A stretch of 64,000 nt of DNA from CAXWPM01 sp965206125. GTDB lineage: Bacteria > Acidobacteriota > Terriglobia > 20CM-2-55-15. This document shows, piece after piece, positions 43,233 through 52,359 of the stretch. The position numbers were made by a program, and so were the translations under genes. Within the stretch, counting starts at the first letter, position 1. Every line of letters begins with the position of its first letter. The notes under the pieces are model-generated. The model searched no databases. It saw nothing but the letters and a program-made list of their open reading frames with translations, and was not told where the DNA came from. The stretch lies in assembly GCA_965206125.1 (NCBI GenBank), contig CBDBIN010000037.1, positions 1 through 64,000 of the forward strand. The letters run 5' to 3'.

Positions 43233-43760
43233 CTACCGGTCCGAGGCTTTGAGGAGCCGTTGGATGACTTCCTCGGTTTCTTCATACCGGCCAGTACCAG
43301 TATGGCTGAGCTGGATGATGCCGTTCTGGTCGACGACGAAATGCGTCGGCCAAGCTGCGCCGAGGTAGTCGGTCCAGGTCAGGTACTCGTGATCGATTGC
43401 GATCGGATACTCGATTCCCTTGGCCGCCGCAGTCTCCCTTACCTTTCCGACGTCCTTCTCATAGAGCGCCCGCGGGGTATGGACACCGATGATCACCAGT
43501 CCCTGATCGGAATACTTCGCGTGCAGGTCCTTGAGATGGGGCAAGGTCTTTGAGCACTCGGGACAATCCCAGGCCCAGAAGTCCAGAAGGACGACCTTGC
43601 CTCGGAGCCCTTCCAGAGTCAGCGCCTCGGAGTTGATCCATTCGCTGACCTTGAGTTCCGGGGCGGGCTGCCCGACGAAAGCGTCGTCGGCGTGCTGGGC
43701 GATCCCGGGAACTGCAGCCACTAGAACCAGCGCGAGTAAGCCGACAGTAGTTCGAAGCAT
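43233..43760 (-). CDS. Secreted TlpA/ResA-like thioredoxin-fold protein
   Basis: About 175 residues from MLRTTVGLLALVLVAAVPG at 43760, a signal peptide. The redox site is DFWAWDCPECSKTLPHL (CPEC), preceded by GQPAPELKVSEW and followed by AAWPTHFVVDQNG. The CPEC active site suggests a reductase or peroxidase-like partner. An ATG at 43808 would put a charged stretch before the signal. It probably forms a unit with the two downstream exported proteins. Confidence 0.85.
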   Translation of the reverse strand: MLRTTVGLLALVLVAAVPGIAQHADDAFVGQPAPELKVSEWINSEALTLEGLRGKVVLLDFWAWDCPECSKTLPHLKDLHAKYSDQGLVIIGVHTPRALYEKDVGKVRETAAAKGIEYPIAIDHEYLTWTDYLGAAWPTHFVVDQNGIIQLSHTGTGRYEETEEVIQRLLKASDR

Positions 43761-43874
43761 ATGTTCTCCAATCGACTGAGGAATTAGTTCGATCTCCAAT
43801 TCTGTCACAGGTTGCCACCGTCAAGCCACATTCTGGTCACGTGTAGGAGCGGGGCCTCGGCCCGCCCGGCTCGA

Positions 43875-44399
43875 TCAAGCAACCGCTTTCCGTCCCACAA
43901 GCGTCGCCATAGCCCGGCCCCCGGTCACCGCTTCGGCATAGTGCACGATCTCCAGCTCCGGAAAGGATCCGCGCAATTCCCCGGGATCGAGCAGGAATCC
44001 TCTGCCGGGCCTCTCGTTGCCGAGGACATCGATATTGTCCGTCGTAAACGTCCGAAACAACAGCACGCCGCCTGGACGCAGGGCGCGGACGTAAGACGCG
44101 AAGAGCGGCCGGTAGAGAAAGAGAGTGTTGACGATCGCGTCGGCACACCCGTCCAGCAGGGACATGGACTCGACATCGACCTCAAAGGCGTCGACGGAAA
44201 GGCCCAGCCGCCGAGCTTCGGCAGCCAGTTCCTGGATACGGACGGCGTTTCGATCCAGGCCGACCACATGGTGGCCCAAACCGGCGAGGTAGAGAGCGTG
44301 CCGGCCCCGACCACAGGCAACGTCGATCACATCGGCGGGACCCTCTCCGAGCGTGCCGGCAAAACCGACGATGAAGTCTTCCGGTTCGGACGTCGTCAT
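43875..44399 (-). CDS. Class I SAM-dependent methyltransferase (TehB-like)
   Basis: The 174 residues from MTTSEPEDFIVGFAGTLGEG. SAM motif I is VIDVACGRGRHALYLAGLG, motif II VVGLDRNAVRIQEL, and the post-motif ALRPGGVLLFRTF. It resembles small TehB/UbiE-like methyltransferases; the substrate is unknown. It is divergent from dprA (53 bp apart). The start at 44399 is preferred, 44417 also possible. GGAGCGGGGCCTCGGCCCG just beyond its stop (43848) is another REP-like hairpin. Confidence 0.8.
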   Translation of the reverse strand: MTTSEPEDFIVGFAGTLGEGPADVIDVACGRGRHALYLAGLGHHVVGLDRNAVRIQELAAEARRLGLSVDAFEVDVESMSLLDGCADAIVNTLFLYRPLFASYVRALRPGGVLLFRTFTTDNIDVLGNERPGRGFLLDPGELRGSFPELEIVHYAEAVTGGRAMATLVGRKAVA

Positions 44400-44451
44400 C
44401 GTCGGGAAAGATAACATCCGTACGGCATGCCACGTGCTTTGAGGTTGAACG

Positions 44452-45549
44452 ATGGAACGGACGCTGGCATACCTCCGCCTGCACCTGGCCCGGGGCCTCA
44501 GCCTTCGCGCGGCGCACGAACTTCTCGCCGCCACGGGCGATCCTCGAGCCGTCCCAGCCATGAGACCAGCTGATCTGGGAGCAAGGTCAATCCCGGCCGA
44601 CGCGATCTCGGAATTGACTGCGGTCACCTCACTCGAAGCCGCCTCGAGGGAGTGTGAGCGTGCATCCGAGCACGGCATCCGTATCATCCACCTGGAACAC
44701 GAGGACTATCCACTGTTGCTGCGCGAGACCGCCACGCCACCGCTGGTCCTTTATGTGCGCGGGGCGGCCTGGGACCCCGCCCGGCCCCACATTGCCCTGG
44801 TCGGCGCCCGACGTGCGAGCCCCTACGGCATCAACGCCGCCGAATCCCTGGCCCAGGACCTCGCTCGGTCGGGCCTGGTCGTGACCTCAGGACTCGCGCG
44901 CGGCATCGACGCGGCGGCGCACCGGGGAGCCCTGGCCGGTGGGACGACGGTGGCCGTCTTCGGGACGGGCCTGGACCGGATCTACCCTGAGGAAAACTCC
45001 GCTCTCGCCAAACAGATCGTCGCTAATGGCGCGATCATCTCGGAGTTCTCTCTGGGAGCTCCTCCCCTACCCGCCCACTTCCCGCGCCGAAACAGGATAC
45101 TGGCGGGGATGACTCTGGGGACCGTTGTGGTCGAGGCCAACGAACGATCGGGCTCCCTCATCACCGCCCGCATGGCGCTCGAGGCCAATCGCGAGGTGTT
45201 CGCCGTACCGGGACCGATCCAGTCGGACAAGAGCCGTGGGCCGAATTTGTTAATCCGGCAGGGCGCCGTCCTCGTGTCCAGATGGCAGGATATCGTTGAG
45301 GAGCTGCCAGGAACCCTCCCCGGACCCACCGGCAGGGCGAACGACGGCTCAGAGTCCCCGGCCCGCTCGCTCCCCGCTCCCCAACGTAGAGTTCTCGATG
45401 CGCTATCGGAATGGAAGGAGGTGGCCATCGACATGCTTCTTGGCGGGCTGGACTTGCCGGCCGGCGAGGTGTACCGTGCGCTCTTTGAACTGGAATTGGC
45501 CGACCGTATTCGAAAACTCCCGGGCGAACTTTACATCAAGAGGCGATGA
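44452..45549 (+). CDS. dprA: DNA-processing protein DprA
   Basis: Binds incoming single-stranded DNA and loads RecA during natural transformation. The 365 residues show the N-terminal helix-hairpin region, the Rossmann core IALVGARRASPYG, VTSGLARGIDAAAHRGAL, GTGLDRIYPEEN and PRRNRILAGMTLGTVVVEA, and a C-terminal winged-helix (DML1-like) domain. It is followed by topA, an order seen in many bacteria. Confidence 0.95.
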   Translation: MERTLAYLRLHLARGLSLRAAHELLAATGDPRAVPAMRPADLGARSIPADAISELTAVTSLEAASRECERASEHGIRIIHLEHEDYPLLLRETATPPLVLYVRGAAWDPARPHIALVGARRASPYGINAAESLAQDLARSGLVVTSGLARGIDAAAHRGALAGGTTVAVFGTGLDRIYPEENSALAKQIVANGAIISEFSLGAPPLPAHFPRRNRILAGMTLGTVVVEANERSGSLITARMALEANREVFAVPGPIQSDKSRGPNLLIRQGAVLVSRWQDIVEELPGTLPGPTGRANDGSESPARSLPAPQRRVLDALSEWKEVAIDMLLGGLDLPAGEVYRALFELELADRIRKLPGELYIKRR

Positions 45550-45636
45550 CGGGTCGGCCGGTCCGCAGGAAAAAACTTATCGCCGTCTAGCCGGCTCGAA
45601 ACAAGGCGTTTAGGAACTCAGCCGGAAATGGAGAGG

Positions 45637-45665
45637 TTGATTTTTATCGCGACACGACTTAATAA
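45637..45665 (+). promoter_or_regulatory. topA promoter
   Basis: -35 TTGATT (45637-45642), 17-base spacer, -10 TAATAA (45660-45665), about 40 bases before the ATG at 45705. An imperfect inverted repeat, TCGCGACA (45647) and TGTCTCGCGA (45672), brackets the -10 and could be an operator. Confidence 0.55.
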
Positions 45666-45704
45666 CTACATTGTCTCGCGACGGAGTTCCCTTCGAGGTA
45701 TTGA

Positions 45705-48152
45705 ATGGCAGCAGCAAAAACGAAAGCAAAGACGAAGGCAAAAACAAAGCTCGTCATAGTCGAATCTCCCGCCAAGGCGAACACGATCCGAAAGTATCTG
45801 GGCGCGGGTTACGTCGTCAAGGCCTCGGTCGGACACGTTAAAGACCTGCCCAAGAGCAAGCTCGGCATCGATGTCGACAAGGAGTTCCAACCTAGTTACG
45901 AGCTGATCCCGGGAAAGGAAAAGATCGTCAAGGAACTGCGCGCGGCGGCACGGTCGGCGGACAAGATCTTCCTCGCGGCCGACCCGGATCGAGAGGGCGA
46001 AGCGATATGTCAGCACCTCAAGGAACTCCTCGAGGGCAAGGGACGGGAAATTCTCCGCGTCCTTTTCAATGAGATCACCCCGAAGGCCATCCGAAGCGCG
46101 ATAGAGAGCCCGTCCGAGATCAACTCAAACACCGTCGACGCCCAGCAGGCCCGGCGCATCCTGGACCGGATCGTGGGCTACCAGGTCAGCCCGCTGCTCT
46201 GGGACAAGGTCCGGCGCGGAATCTCCGCCGGGCGAGTCCAGACGGTCGCCCTGCGCCTCATCGTCGAGCGAGAACGAGAAATTCAGGAGTTCAAGACCGA
46301 AGAATACTGGTCGATCGCGGCGAAACTCGAAGGCGCAAAGCCCCCCGCTTTCGAGGCGCGACTGGCAAAATTTCAATCCAAGAACATCGAGATCCATAAC
46401 GAAGCCGAGGCGACCCACATCGTCAAGGCGGTCCGGGATGCGGGCTTCACCGTCCGCTCGGTCGTCAAGAAGGAGAGGAAGCGTCGCCCGGTCCCCCCAT
46501 TCACGACCAGCAAGCTGCAGCAGGACGCCTCGCGGCGGTTCCGCTTCACCGTCAAGAAGACGATGATGCTGGCGCAACGGCTCTACGAAGGAAAAGAAAT
46601 CGGCGACGCAGGTAGCGTCGGCCTGATTACCTACATGCGTACGGATTCGACACGCATCGCGGGCGAAGCGATGGACATGGTGCGCGCGCACGTCTCGGAG
46701 AAATTCGGCGGTGACTACCTGCCCGAAAAGCCGGTCGTCTACAAGAGCAAAAAGGATGCCCAGGATGCTCACGAGGCCATCCGGCCGACGTTCGTCGAAC
46801 ATTCGCCCGACAGTATCAAGGGGTATCTGAGCGCCGACGAGTTGAAGCTGTACAAGCTGATCTGGACGCGGTTCATCGCCTCCCAGATGAACCCGGCGGT
46901 CTACGATCAGACAACTGTCGATATCGAATCTCAGGACTACATGTTCCGCGCAAACGGCCGCGTTCAGAAGTTCGACGGCTTCCTGAAGGTCTACGAAGAA
47001 TCCTCCGACGAGGACACGAAAGCGGGTCCCGAGGATCAGAGCGTGTCGCTGCCTCCCCTGACGGAAGGGGAGCAGTTGCGGCTGCTGAACCTGGATCCGG
47101 TGCAGCACTTCACGGAGCCGCCTCCCCGATTCAGCGAGGCCGGCCTGGTCCGGGCACTCGAGGAACAAGGTATCGGCCGGCCGTCGACCTACGCCGCCAT
47201 CCTGACGACCATCCAGGATCGGGAGTACGCTCTGAAGAAACAGAACAAGTTCCGCCCGACGGAGTTGGGGACGGTCGTTACCGATCAGTTGGTCAAACAC
47301 TTCGCCGATATCTTCGACGTCGCGTATACAGCACGAATGGAGGAGGAACTCGACGAAGTCGAAGAGGGCAAGAGAACCTGGGTTGAAGCGCTGGATGAGT
47401 TCTACACCAAGTTCGCCAAGGACCTGGACCTGGCCAAGGTGAACATGGAGAACATCAAGCGACAGGAAATCCCCACCGACGAGAAGTGCGAAAAGTGCGG
47501 CAAGCCGATGGTCATCAAGTGGGGCCAGTTCGGCAGCTTCCTCGCCTGCACCGGGTATCCAGACTGCAAGTTCACGAAGGAACTGGCGTCGGACAGTGAC
47601 GACGAGGGAGAGGCCGCAAAGACCGAGGAAGAGGAAGAGATTCCGCCGTGCGAAAACTGTGGCAAGCCGATGGCGCTCAAACGCGGTCGCTTCGGGCCGT
47701 TCCTGGCATGCACCGGGTATCCGGACTGCAAGACCACGCGTAAGCTGGGGCCAGGTGAGAACAAACCGAAGGTTCCGGACAAGATCCTGGACGAACCCTG
47801 TCCCAAGTGCGGGTCCAACCTGGTCCTTAAGGAAGGACGTTTTGGTCCGTTCACATCCTGTTCCGACTACCCGAAGTGCAAGTACATCAAGCCGAAGACG
47901 ATTGGTGTGCCCTGCCCGCGGGCAGACTGCGGTGGCGAGCTGACCGAGCGCCGGACCAAACGCGGGAAAGCTTTCTACGGCTGCGCCAACTACCCGGACT
48001 GCGACTTCGTCGTCTGGCAGAAGCCTATTCCGGAGAAGTGTCCTCAGTGCAACTCCCCCTACCTTCTGGAGAAATCCACGAAGAAAGAAGGGCAGATCCG
48101 GTACTGCAACGAAGAGTCCTGCGATTACAAGGTACCTGTCGAAGCCGCCTAG
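45705..48152 (+). CDS. topA: DNA topoisomerase I
   Basis: Type IA enzyme that relaxes negative supercoils. The 815 residues start with a lysine-rich repeat (KTKAKTKAKTK) before the Toprim domain LVIVESPAKANTI and DPDREGEAICQHL. The catalytic tyrosine region is GLITYMRTDSTRI. The C-terminus carries five zinc-ribbon units (the first four start CEKCGKPM, CENCGKPM, CPKCGSNL and CPRADCGGEL; the last is CPQCN...C), more than the E. coli number. It is followed by a MITE-like element and trmFO. Confidence 0.97.
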   Translation: MAAAKTKAKTKAKTKLVIVESPAKANTIRKYLGAGYVVKASVGHVKDLPKSKLGIDVDKEFQPSYELIPGKEKIVKELRAAARSADKIFLAADPDREGEAICQHLKELLEGKGREILRVLFNEITPKAIRSAIESPSEINSNTVDAQQARRILDRIVGYQVSPLLWDKVRRGISAGRVQTVALRLIVEREREIQEFKTEEYWSIAAKLEGAKPPAFEARLAKFQSKNIEIHNEAEATHIVKAVRDAGFTVRSVVKKERKRRPVPPFTTSKLQQDASRRFRFTVKKTMMLAQRLYEGKEIGDAGSVGLITYMRTDSTRIAGEAMDMVRAHVSEKFGGDYLPEKPVVYKSKKDAQDAHEAIRPTFVEHSPDSIKGYLSADELKLYKLIWTRFIASQMNPAVYDQTTVDIESQDYMFRANGRVQKFDGFLKVYEESSDEDTKAGPEDQSVSLPPLTEGEQLRLLNLDPVQHFTEPPPRFSEAGLVRALEEQGIGRPSTYAAILTTIQDREYALKKQNKFRPTELGTVVTDQLVKHFADIFDVAYTARMEEELDEVEEGKRTWVEALDEFYTKFAKDLDLAKVNMENIKRQEIPTDEKCEKCGKPMVIKWGQFGSFLACTGYPDCKFTKELASDSDDEGEAAKTEEEEEIPPCENCGKPMALKRGRFGPFLACTGYPDCKTTRKLGPGENKPKVPDKILDEPCPKCGSNLVLKEGRFGPFTSCSDYPKCKYIKPKTIGVPCPRADCGGELTERRTKRGKAFYGCANYPDCDFVVWQKPIPEKCPQCNSPYLLEKSTKKEGQIRYCNEESCDYKVPVEAA

Positions 48153-48181
48153 CCGCCTGCAGTGAACAGTCGGGCGACACA

Positions 48182-48370
48182 AGTGGCCTGTACCTCCCAT
48201 ATTGGGACCAGCGTTGCGGCCAAATGGTATTGGATTCAAGGAATCGGCGCTGAGGAAATGGCTTTCATTGCGAGAAGCCGATGACGCCGAAGACGATGCC
48301 ATTTCGCCGCAACCCTTCGGGCCGATGGGGATTCGAGGCGCTGGTCCCAATATGGGTGGTACAGGCCACT
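48182..48370. mobile_element. MITE-like element with 32-bp terminal inverted repeats, short copy
   Basis: Left end AGTGGCCTGTACCTCCCATA through GGGACCAGCG and right end CGCTGGTCCCAATATGGGTG through CAGGCCACT are inverted, with one mismatch. 189 bp, with no room for a transposase. Its sister at 54422-54693 shares the ends and most of the interior. Inner arms GAAATGGC/GCCATTTC add a second stem. Confidence 0.85.
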
Positions 48371-48371
48371 A

Positions 48372-48424
48372 ATGGGCGGGTGCCTCCGACCGCCCATTAT
48401 TTGGCGCCCATAAAGCGCCGCTAT
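48372..48424. repeat. Bipartite REP/BIME-like element
   Basis: ATGGGCGGGTGCCTCCGACC, then GCCCAT (hairpin 1) and GGCGCCCATAAAGCGCC (hairpin 2): the same two-hairpin plan as at 41.75 kb. It lies against the MITE right end; with the MITE it fills the 335-bp topA-trmFO gap. Confidence 0.65.
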
Positions 48425-48487
48425 TGCCTTGGCGATTTTTCACTACGGGTGCCAGGACGGTCTGAATCCCGTTGATATAATTGCCGT

Positions 48488-49798
48488 GTGAGTGGCGAGG
48501 AAATTACCGTCATCGGCGGAGGGCTGGCCGGTTCCGAGGCCGCCTGGCAGGCGGCGCGGCGTGGCGTTCGGGTGCGGCTGTATGAAATGCGGCCGGTCTC
48601 GGCGACGCCCGTCCACCGGACCGACCTACTCGCCGAGGTCGTCTGCAGCAACTCCCTGAAGTCCGATCAGCCTCACAACGCCTCATGGCTCCTCAAGGAG
48701 GAACTGCGTCTGATGGGCTCGCTCCTGCTCGACGTCGCGGAACAAACACGCGTTCCCGCCGGCGGGGCGTTGGCCGTCGACAGAGAAAAGTTCGCTCGCG
48801 GCGTGACCGCCGCAATCGAAGCTGAGGGAAACATCACGCTCCACCGCGAGGAAATGCCCGACATTCCGGATTCGGGGATAGTCGTCGTGGCCAGCGGACC
48901 CCTGACCTCGGACAAACTCTCAGAGTCGATCCAGCGCTTCTGCGGCAGGGAGCACCTGTACTTCTACGACGCCATCTCGCCGATCATCGACGCCCAGACA
49001 ATCGACCGCGATCGCGTGTTCGCGGCCTCCCGGTACGGAAAGGCCGACGACGATTACCTGAACTGTCCCATGGACAAGGGAGAATACGAGCGGTTCTACC
49101 GGGCGCTCACCGACGCCGAAGACGTGGTCCTCCACGACTTCGAAGAGACGTCGTTTTTCGAGGCATGCCTTCCCGTCGAAGAGCTCGCCCGTCGCGGCCC
49201 GGACACATTGCGGTTCGGGCCGATGAAGCCCGTCGGCCTGGAGGATCCCCGGACCGGTCGGCGGCCATACGCCGTGGTCCAGCTCCGGCAGGAAGACCTG
49301 ATGCAGACGTCCTACAACATGGTGGGCTTCCAGAACCATCTCAAGTTCCCCGAGCAGCGCCGCATATTCCGGATGATTCCCGGACTGGAGAACGCGGAGT
49401 TCCTGCGCCTTGGGCAGATCCACCGGAACACCTATATCGATGCGCCTCGAGTCCTCGAACCGACAATGGCGTCGAGGTCCCAAGCCCGCGTCTTCTTCGC
49501 CGGACAACTCGCCGGGACCGAGGGCTATATCGAGAACGTCGCAACGGGTCTGGTCGCCGGCATCAATGCGGCAAGAAGTGCCGCGGGAAAACCGCTCTGG
49601 ACGCCGCCGACAGACACCGCAACCGGTGCGCTGTGCCGATACGTCTCCACTCCACAGAAGAACTTCGCACCGATGAACATCAACTTCGGCTTGCTGCCCC
49701 CGGTTGCGGACACAGGAAAGAGGATCCCGAAGAAGGAGCGGCAGCGCCTGATCTCGGAACGCGCAATCGAGAGGCTCAGACAGTGTCAACCCGAGTAA
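48488..49798 (+). CDS. trmFO: tRNA uracil-54 C5-methyltransferase, folate-dependent
   Basis: Flavoprotein that makes ribothymidine-54 in tRNA with methylene-THF. The 436 residues from GTG at 48488. The FAD motif is VIGGGLAGSEAAWQAARRG; VVCSNSLKSDQPHNASWLL, YDAISPIIDAQTID and FAGQLAGTEGYIENVATG are family signatures, with cysteines in VVCSN and LCRYVS. It overlaps the next gene by 16 bp. The topA-trmFO-xerC order is conserved in many phyla. Confidence 0.96.
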   Translation: MSGEEITVIGGGLAGSEAAWQAARRGVRVRLYEMRPVSATPVHRTDLLAEVVCSNSLKSDQPHNASWLLKEELRLMGSLLLDVAEQTRVPAGGALAVDREKFARGVTAAIEAEGNITLHREEMPDIPDSGIVVVASGPLTSDKLSESIQRFCGREHLYFYDAISPIIDAQTIDRDRVFAASRYGKADDDYLNCPMDKGEYERFYRALTDAEDVVLHDFEETSFFEACLPVEELARRGPDTLRFGPMKPVGLEDPRTGRRPYAVVQLRQEDLMQTSYNMVGFQNHLKFPEQRRIFRMIPGLENAEFLRLGQIHRNTYIDAPRVLEPTMASRSQARVFFAGQLAGTEGYIENVATGLVAGINAARSAAGKPLWTPPTDTATGALCRYVSTPQKNFAPMNINFGLLPPVADTGKRIPKKERQRLISERAIERLRQCQPE

Positions 49799-50664
49799 AT
49801 ATCGACGGAACGATCGTCGAACCGGAAGACGCCCGGATCCCGGTCTTCGACCACGGGTTCCTCTACGGTGACGCTGTCTACGAAGTGCTCCGGACCTACG
49901 AACGCCGGCCCCTGTTCCTGGACCGGAACTTCGCGCGCCTCGAGCGATCGGCGGCGGGGGTCGCGTTGACGATTCCTTGGGACCTGGTGCGTCTCGGAGA
50001 CGAGGTACGTCGCACCCTGGAAGCCGCCGGGAACCCGGAATCGATGGTCCGCATCATCGTCACCCGGGGTGTGGGCGACCTGAACCCCGACCCGGAGGAA
50101 TGCCGAACGCCGGCGATGGTCCTCATCGTGTTCCCGCTGCGGTTGCCTTCCGAGGAGGCGTACCGGGACGGCGCGGCGGTGACCCTGTCGAACCTGCGCC
50201 GGGATCCCGAGATCGCGATGATCAAGAGCGGCAGCCTCATTCATCAGGTCCTGGGCGCGCGGGCCGCGCGGACCGCCGGCGCGATCGAGGCGATCATGCA
50301 GACGCCCGAGGGTAATCTGTCCGACGGGACACGCTCCAACGTCTTCCTGGTCCGCAACGGAGAAATACTGACGCCATCCGGGGACGCCGGCATCGTGTGG
50401 GGAATCCACAGGAACATCGTGTTGGAGATCGTCGACAAGCTCGGCATTCAGTTGGTAGAGGGGAAATTCAGTCCCGCCATCATTGCCGAGTGCGACGAAA
50501 TGTTCCTGACAAGCACAGCCAAGGGCTTGTTGCCTATCACTCGGGTCGATGACTCGCTGGTCGGGGACGGTAAGGTCGGGCCTATTACCCGCCGCGTCGG
50601 TCAGGCTTTCGGCGAGGAGCTTTCGCGATTGATCGCCGAGGACCGCCGACGCCAGAACCCATGA
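49783..50664 (+). CDS. Class IV PLP aminotransferase (BCAT/D-amino acid transaminase-like)
   Basis: Fold-type IV aminotransferase of 293 residues from GTG at 49783, inside the end of trmFO. Motifs: IPVFDHGFLYGDAVYEVLR, the PLP lysine in IAMIKSGSLIHQVLGA, TPEGNLSDGTRSNVFLV and FLTSTAKGLLPITRVD. It could be a branched-chain or D-amino-acid transaminase, or an aminodeoxychorismate lyase; sequence alone does not decide. Its overlap with trmFO and xerC shows it is co-translated. Confidence 0.88.
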   Translation: MSTRVNIDGTIVEPEDARIPVFDHGFLYGDAVYEVLRTYERRPLFLDRNFARLERSAAGVALTIPWDLVRLGDEVRRTLEAAGNPESMVRIIVTRGVGDLNPDPEECRTPAMVLIVFPLRLPSEEAYRDGAAVTLSNLRRDPEIAMIKSGSLIHQVLGARAARTAGAIEAIMQTPEGNLSDGTRSNVFLVRNGEILTPSGDAGIVWGIHRNIVLEIVDKLGIQLVEGKFSPAIIAECDEMFLTSTAKGLLPITRVDDSLVGDGKVGPITRRVGQAFGEELSRLIAEDRRRQNP

Positions 50665-51569
50665 TTGGCCGGGAAATCGAAGCGTTCCTCGACGAACTGC
50701 GACAGCGCTCTCTTTCGGCACACACCCACTCAAACTACAAGCGCGACCTCAATCGATTCGATACCTTTCTGGATGAGCGCGGCGTCGCGCTCGCCCGGAT
50801 CGATCACATTCTGATCCGGGATTTTCTCAACACGCTCTATCTCGCCGATCTCGGGAAGAGTTCAGTCGCGCGGACGCTGTCGGCTCTTCGCACCTTCTTC
50901 AAGTTCCTGGTTCGGAGGCAATACCTGGAACGAAACCCCGCCCAACTGGTGTCCTCGCCCCGCCTGACGAAGCGTCTCCCATCCAAGCTGAGTGAGGCGG
51001 AAGTTAAACAAATGATAGAGGTTGTCGGCGAGCCTGACATGAAACACCTCCGGGACCGCGCGATCCTCGAACTGCTTTATGCCAGCGGCCTGCGCGTCAG
51101 CGAGTTGGTCGGGCTGAACGATCTCGATCTAGACCTGGATGAACGGCTGGTCCGCGTCCTCGGCAAGGGCAGCAAGGAGCGGATCGTCCCTTTCGGCAGC
51201 TATGCGGCCGAGGCGATACGAACGTACGATTCCGAACGTCTGCGGCGCTTGCCGGGAGGGAAGATAGTCCGGGACAAGGGCGGCAACCGACCTTTTTTCG
51301 TGAACTTGCGCGGCTCCCGCCTTACCGTCCGTTCAGTCCAGCGCTTGATTGAACGTTACCGGGTTCACCTGGGATCGGGCAGAAAGGTGACCCCGCACAC
51401 CCTGCGGCACAGCTTCGCCACCCACCTGCTCGAAAGCGGCGCCGACCTTCGGAGCATCCAGGAACTGCTGGGGCACTCCAGCCTCTCAACAACGCAGAGG
51501 TACACGAACGTGAGCCTGGAGCACCTGAAAGCGGAATACTCGAAAGCGCACCCAAAAGCCAAGAGATAG
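50661..51569 (+). CDS. xerC: Tyrosine recombinase XerC
   Basis: Resolves chromosome dimers at dif with a partner recombinase. The 302 residues have a SAM-like N-terminal domain (FLDELRQRSLSAHTHSNYK) and catalytic residues R in YASGLRVSELVGL, K in LGKGSKERIVPF, H-x-x-R in PHTLRHSFATHLLE, H in LGHSSLSTT and Y in QRYTNVS. It is not an integron integrase: I see no added helix/patch between the second and third catalytic boxes. XerD or a phage integrase is less likely given the trmFO context. Confidence 0.9.
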   Translation: MIGREIEAFLDELRQRSLSAHTHSNYKRDLNRFDTFLDERGVALARIDHILIRDFLNTLYLADLGKSSVARTLSALRTFFKFLVRRQYLERNPAQLVSSPRLTKRLPSKLSEAEVKQMIEVVGEPDMKHLRDRAILELLYASGLRVSELVGLNDLDLDLDERLVRVLGKGSKERIVPFGSYAAEAIRTYDSERLRRLPGGKIVRDKGGNRPFFVNLRGSRLTVRSVQRLIERYRVHLGSGRKVTPHTLRHSFATHLLESGADLRSIQELLGHSSLSTTQRYTNVSLEHLKAEYSKAHPKAKR

Positions 51570-51630
51570 CCGTACCGAGAGTGGTAGCGACCCGGTAAAA
51601 TTAGATAGGTGGAGGGTCCTCCGCGCCGGG

Positions 51631-51660
51631 TTGACACTCACGCGTAACCCTATGTACACT
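51631..51660 (+). promoter_or_regulatory. rplU-rpmA promoter
   Basis: A perfect -35 TTGACA (51631-51636), an 18-base spacer and -10 TACACT (51655-51660), leaving a leader of about 26 bases before the rplU ATG. A GGAGGGTCCTCC palindrome lies just upstream (51611-51622). Confidence 0.7.
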
Positions 51661-51692
51661 TGGTGTTTGTCTTTGTAAGGGAGATCCCTGCT

Positions 51693-52004
51693 ATGTACGC
51701 AGTCATACGTTCCGGCGGAAAACAACACCGGGTCCAGCCGGGCGGTAAGCTCCGGGTCGAGAAGATCGACGGTGACGTGGGCGCCAAGGTCGAACTCAAG
51801 GAAGTCCTGATGATCGAGAAGGACGGTGAGATCACCGTCGGCGACCCGCTCATCGCCAAGGCCAAGGTGTCAGCGAAAATACTGGCCCAGGACCGCGCGA
51901 CAAAAATCATCGTCTTCAAGATGAAACGAAAGAAGCAGTACCGCCGGAAGCGGGGCCACAGGCAAGCATTCACCGAACTGCTGGTGGACAAGATCAAAGC
52001 TTAG
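51693..52004 (+). CDS. rplU: 50S ribosomal protein L21
   Basis: The 103-residue ribosomal protein, from MYAVIRSGGKQHRVQPGGKL at 51693. It contains GDVGAKVELKEVLMIEKDG, KIIVFKMKRKKQYRRKRGHR and the ending RQAFTELLVDKIKA, all canonical. It is followed by rpmA after 11 bp. Confidence 0.97.
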   Translation: MYAVIRSGGKQHRVQPGGKLRVEKIDGDVGAKVELKEVLMIEKDGEITVGDPLIAKAKVSAKILAQDRATKIIVFKMKRKKQYRRKRGHRQAFTELLVDKIKA

Positions 52005-52015
52005 GAGTCTTCGTC

Positions 52016-52276
52016 ATGGCACATAAAAAGGGTGTCGGAAGTTCACGTAACGGCCGCGACAGCAACGCGCAACGCCTCGGCGTGAAACGCTTCGCCGGCC
52101 AGTTCGTGACTGGAGGATCGATACTGGTCCGTCAGCGCGGCACACGCTTCAAGCCGGGCGTCAACGTCGGAAAAGGAAAGGACGACACGCTGTTTGCGAA
52201 ATTGACCGGTGTGGTCGAATTCCGTGACCGGGGCCGGCACGGCCGCTTCATCAGCGTCAGCCCGGTCGAGCAGTAG
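52016..52276 (+). CDS. rpmA: 50S ribosomal protein L27
   Basis: The 86-residue ribosomal protein. It starts MAHKKGVGSSRNGRDSNAQR, then LGVKRFAGQFVTGGSILVRQ and GTRFKPGVNVGKGKDDTLFA. The N-terminus begins directly with AHKKG, with no cleaved extension of the Firmicutes type. The obg gene that often follows rpmA is absent; a terminator and an IS30 copy follow instead. Confidence 0.97.
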   Translation: MAHKKGVGSSRNGRDSNAQRLGVKRFAGQFVTGGSILVRQRGTRFKPGVNVGKGKDDTLFAKLTGVVEFRDRGRHGRFISVSPVEQ

Positions 52277-52294
52277 TATCAACAGAGGAACCCG

Positions 52295-52342
52295 AGCCAG
52301 GAACGCCGGACGGCATCCGCCGCGCCGGATCCTGGCTTTTTT
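52295..52342 (+). terminator. Rho-independent terminator of rplU-rpmA
   Basis: AGCCAGGA and TCCTGGCT form a long GC stem with an inner CCGG pairing, followed by TTTTTT. It lies 18 bp after the rpmA stop. Confidence 0.88.
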
Positions 52343-52359
52343 GCGTTTACCCGGCTGGT

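Noticed and set aside
50661..51569. Tyrosine recombinase as the missing integron integrase
   Set aside because: It sits in a conserved topA-trmFO-xerC neighbourhood, has XerC length and no integron-specific extra helix, and is 22 kb from the array.
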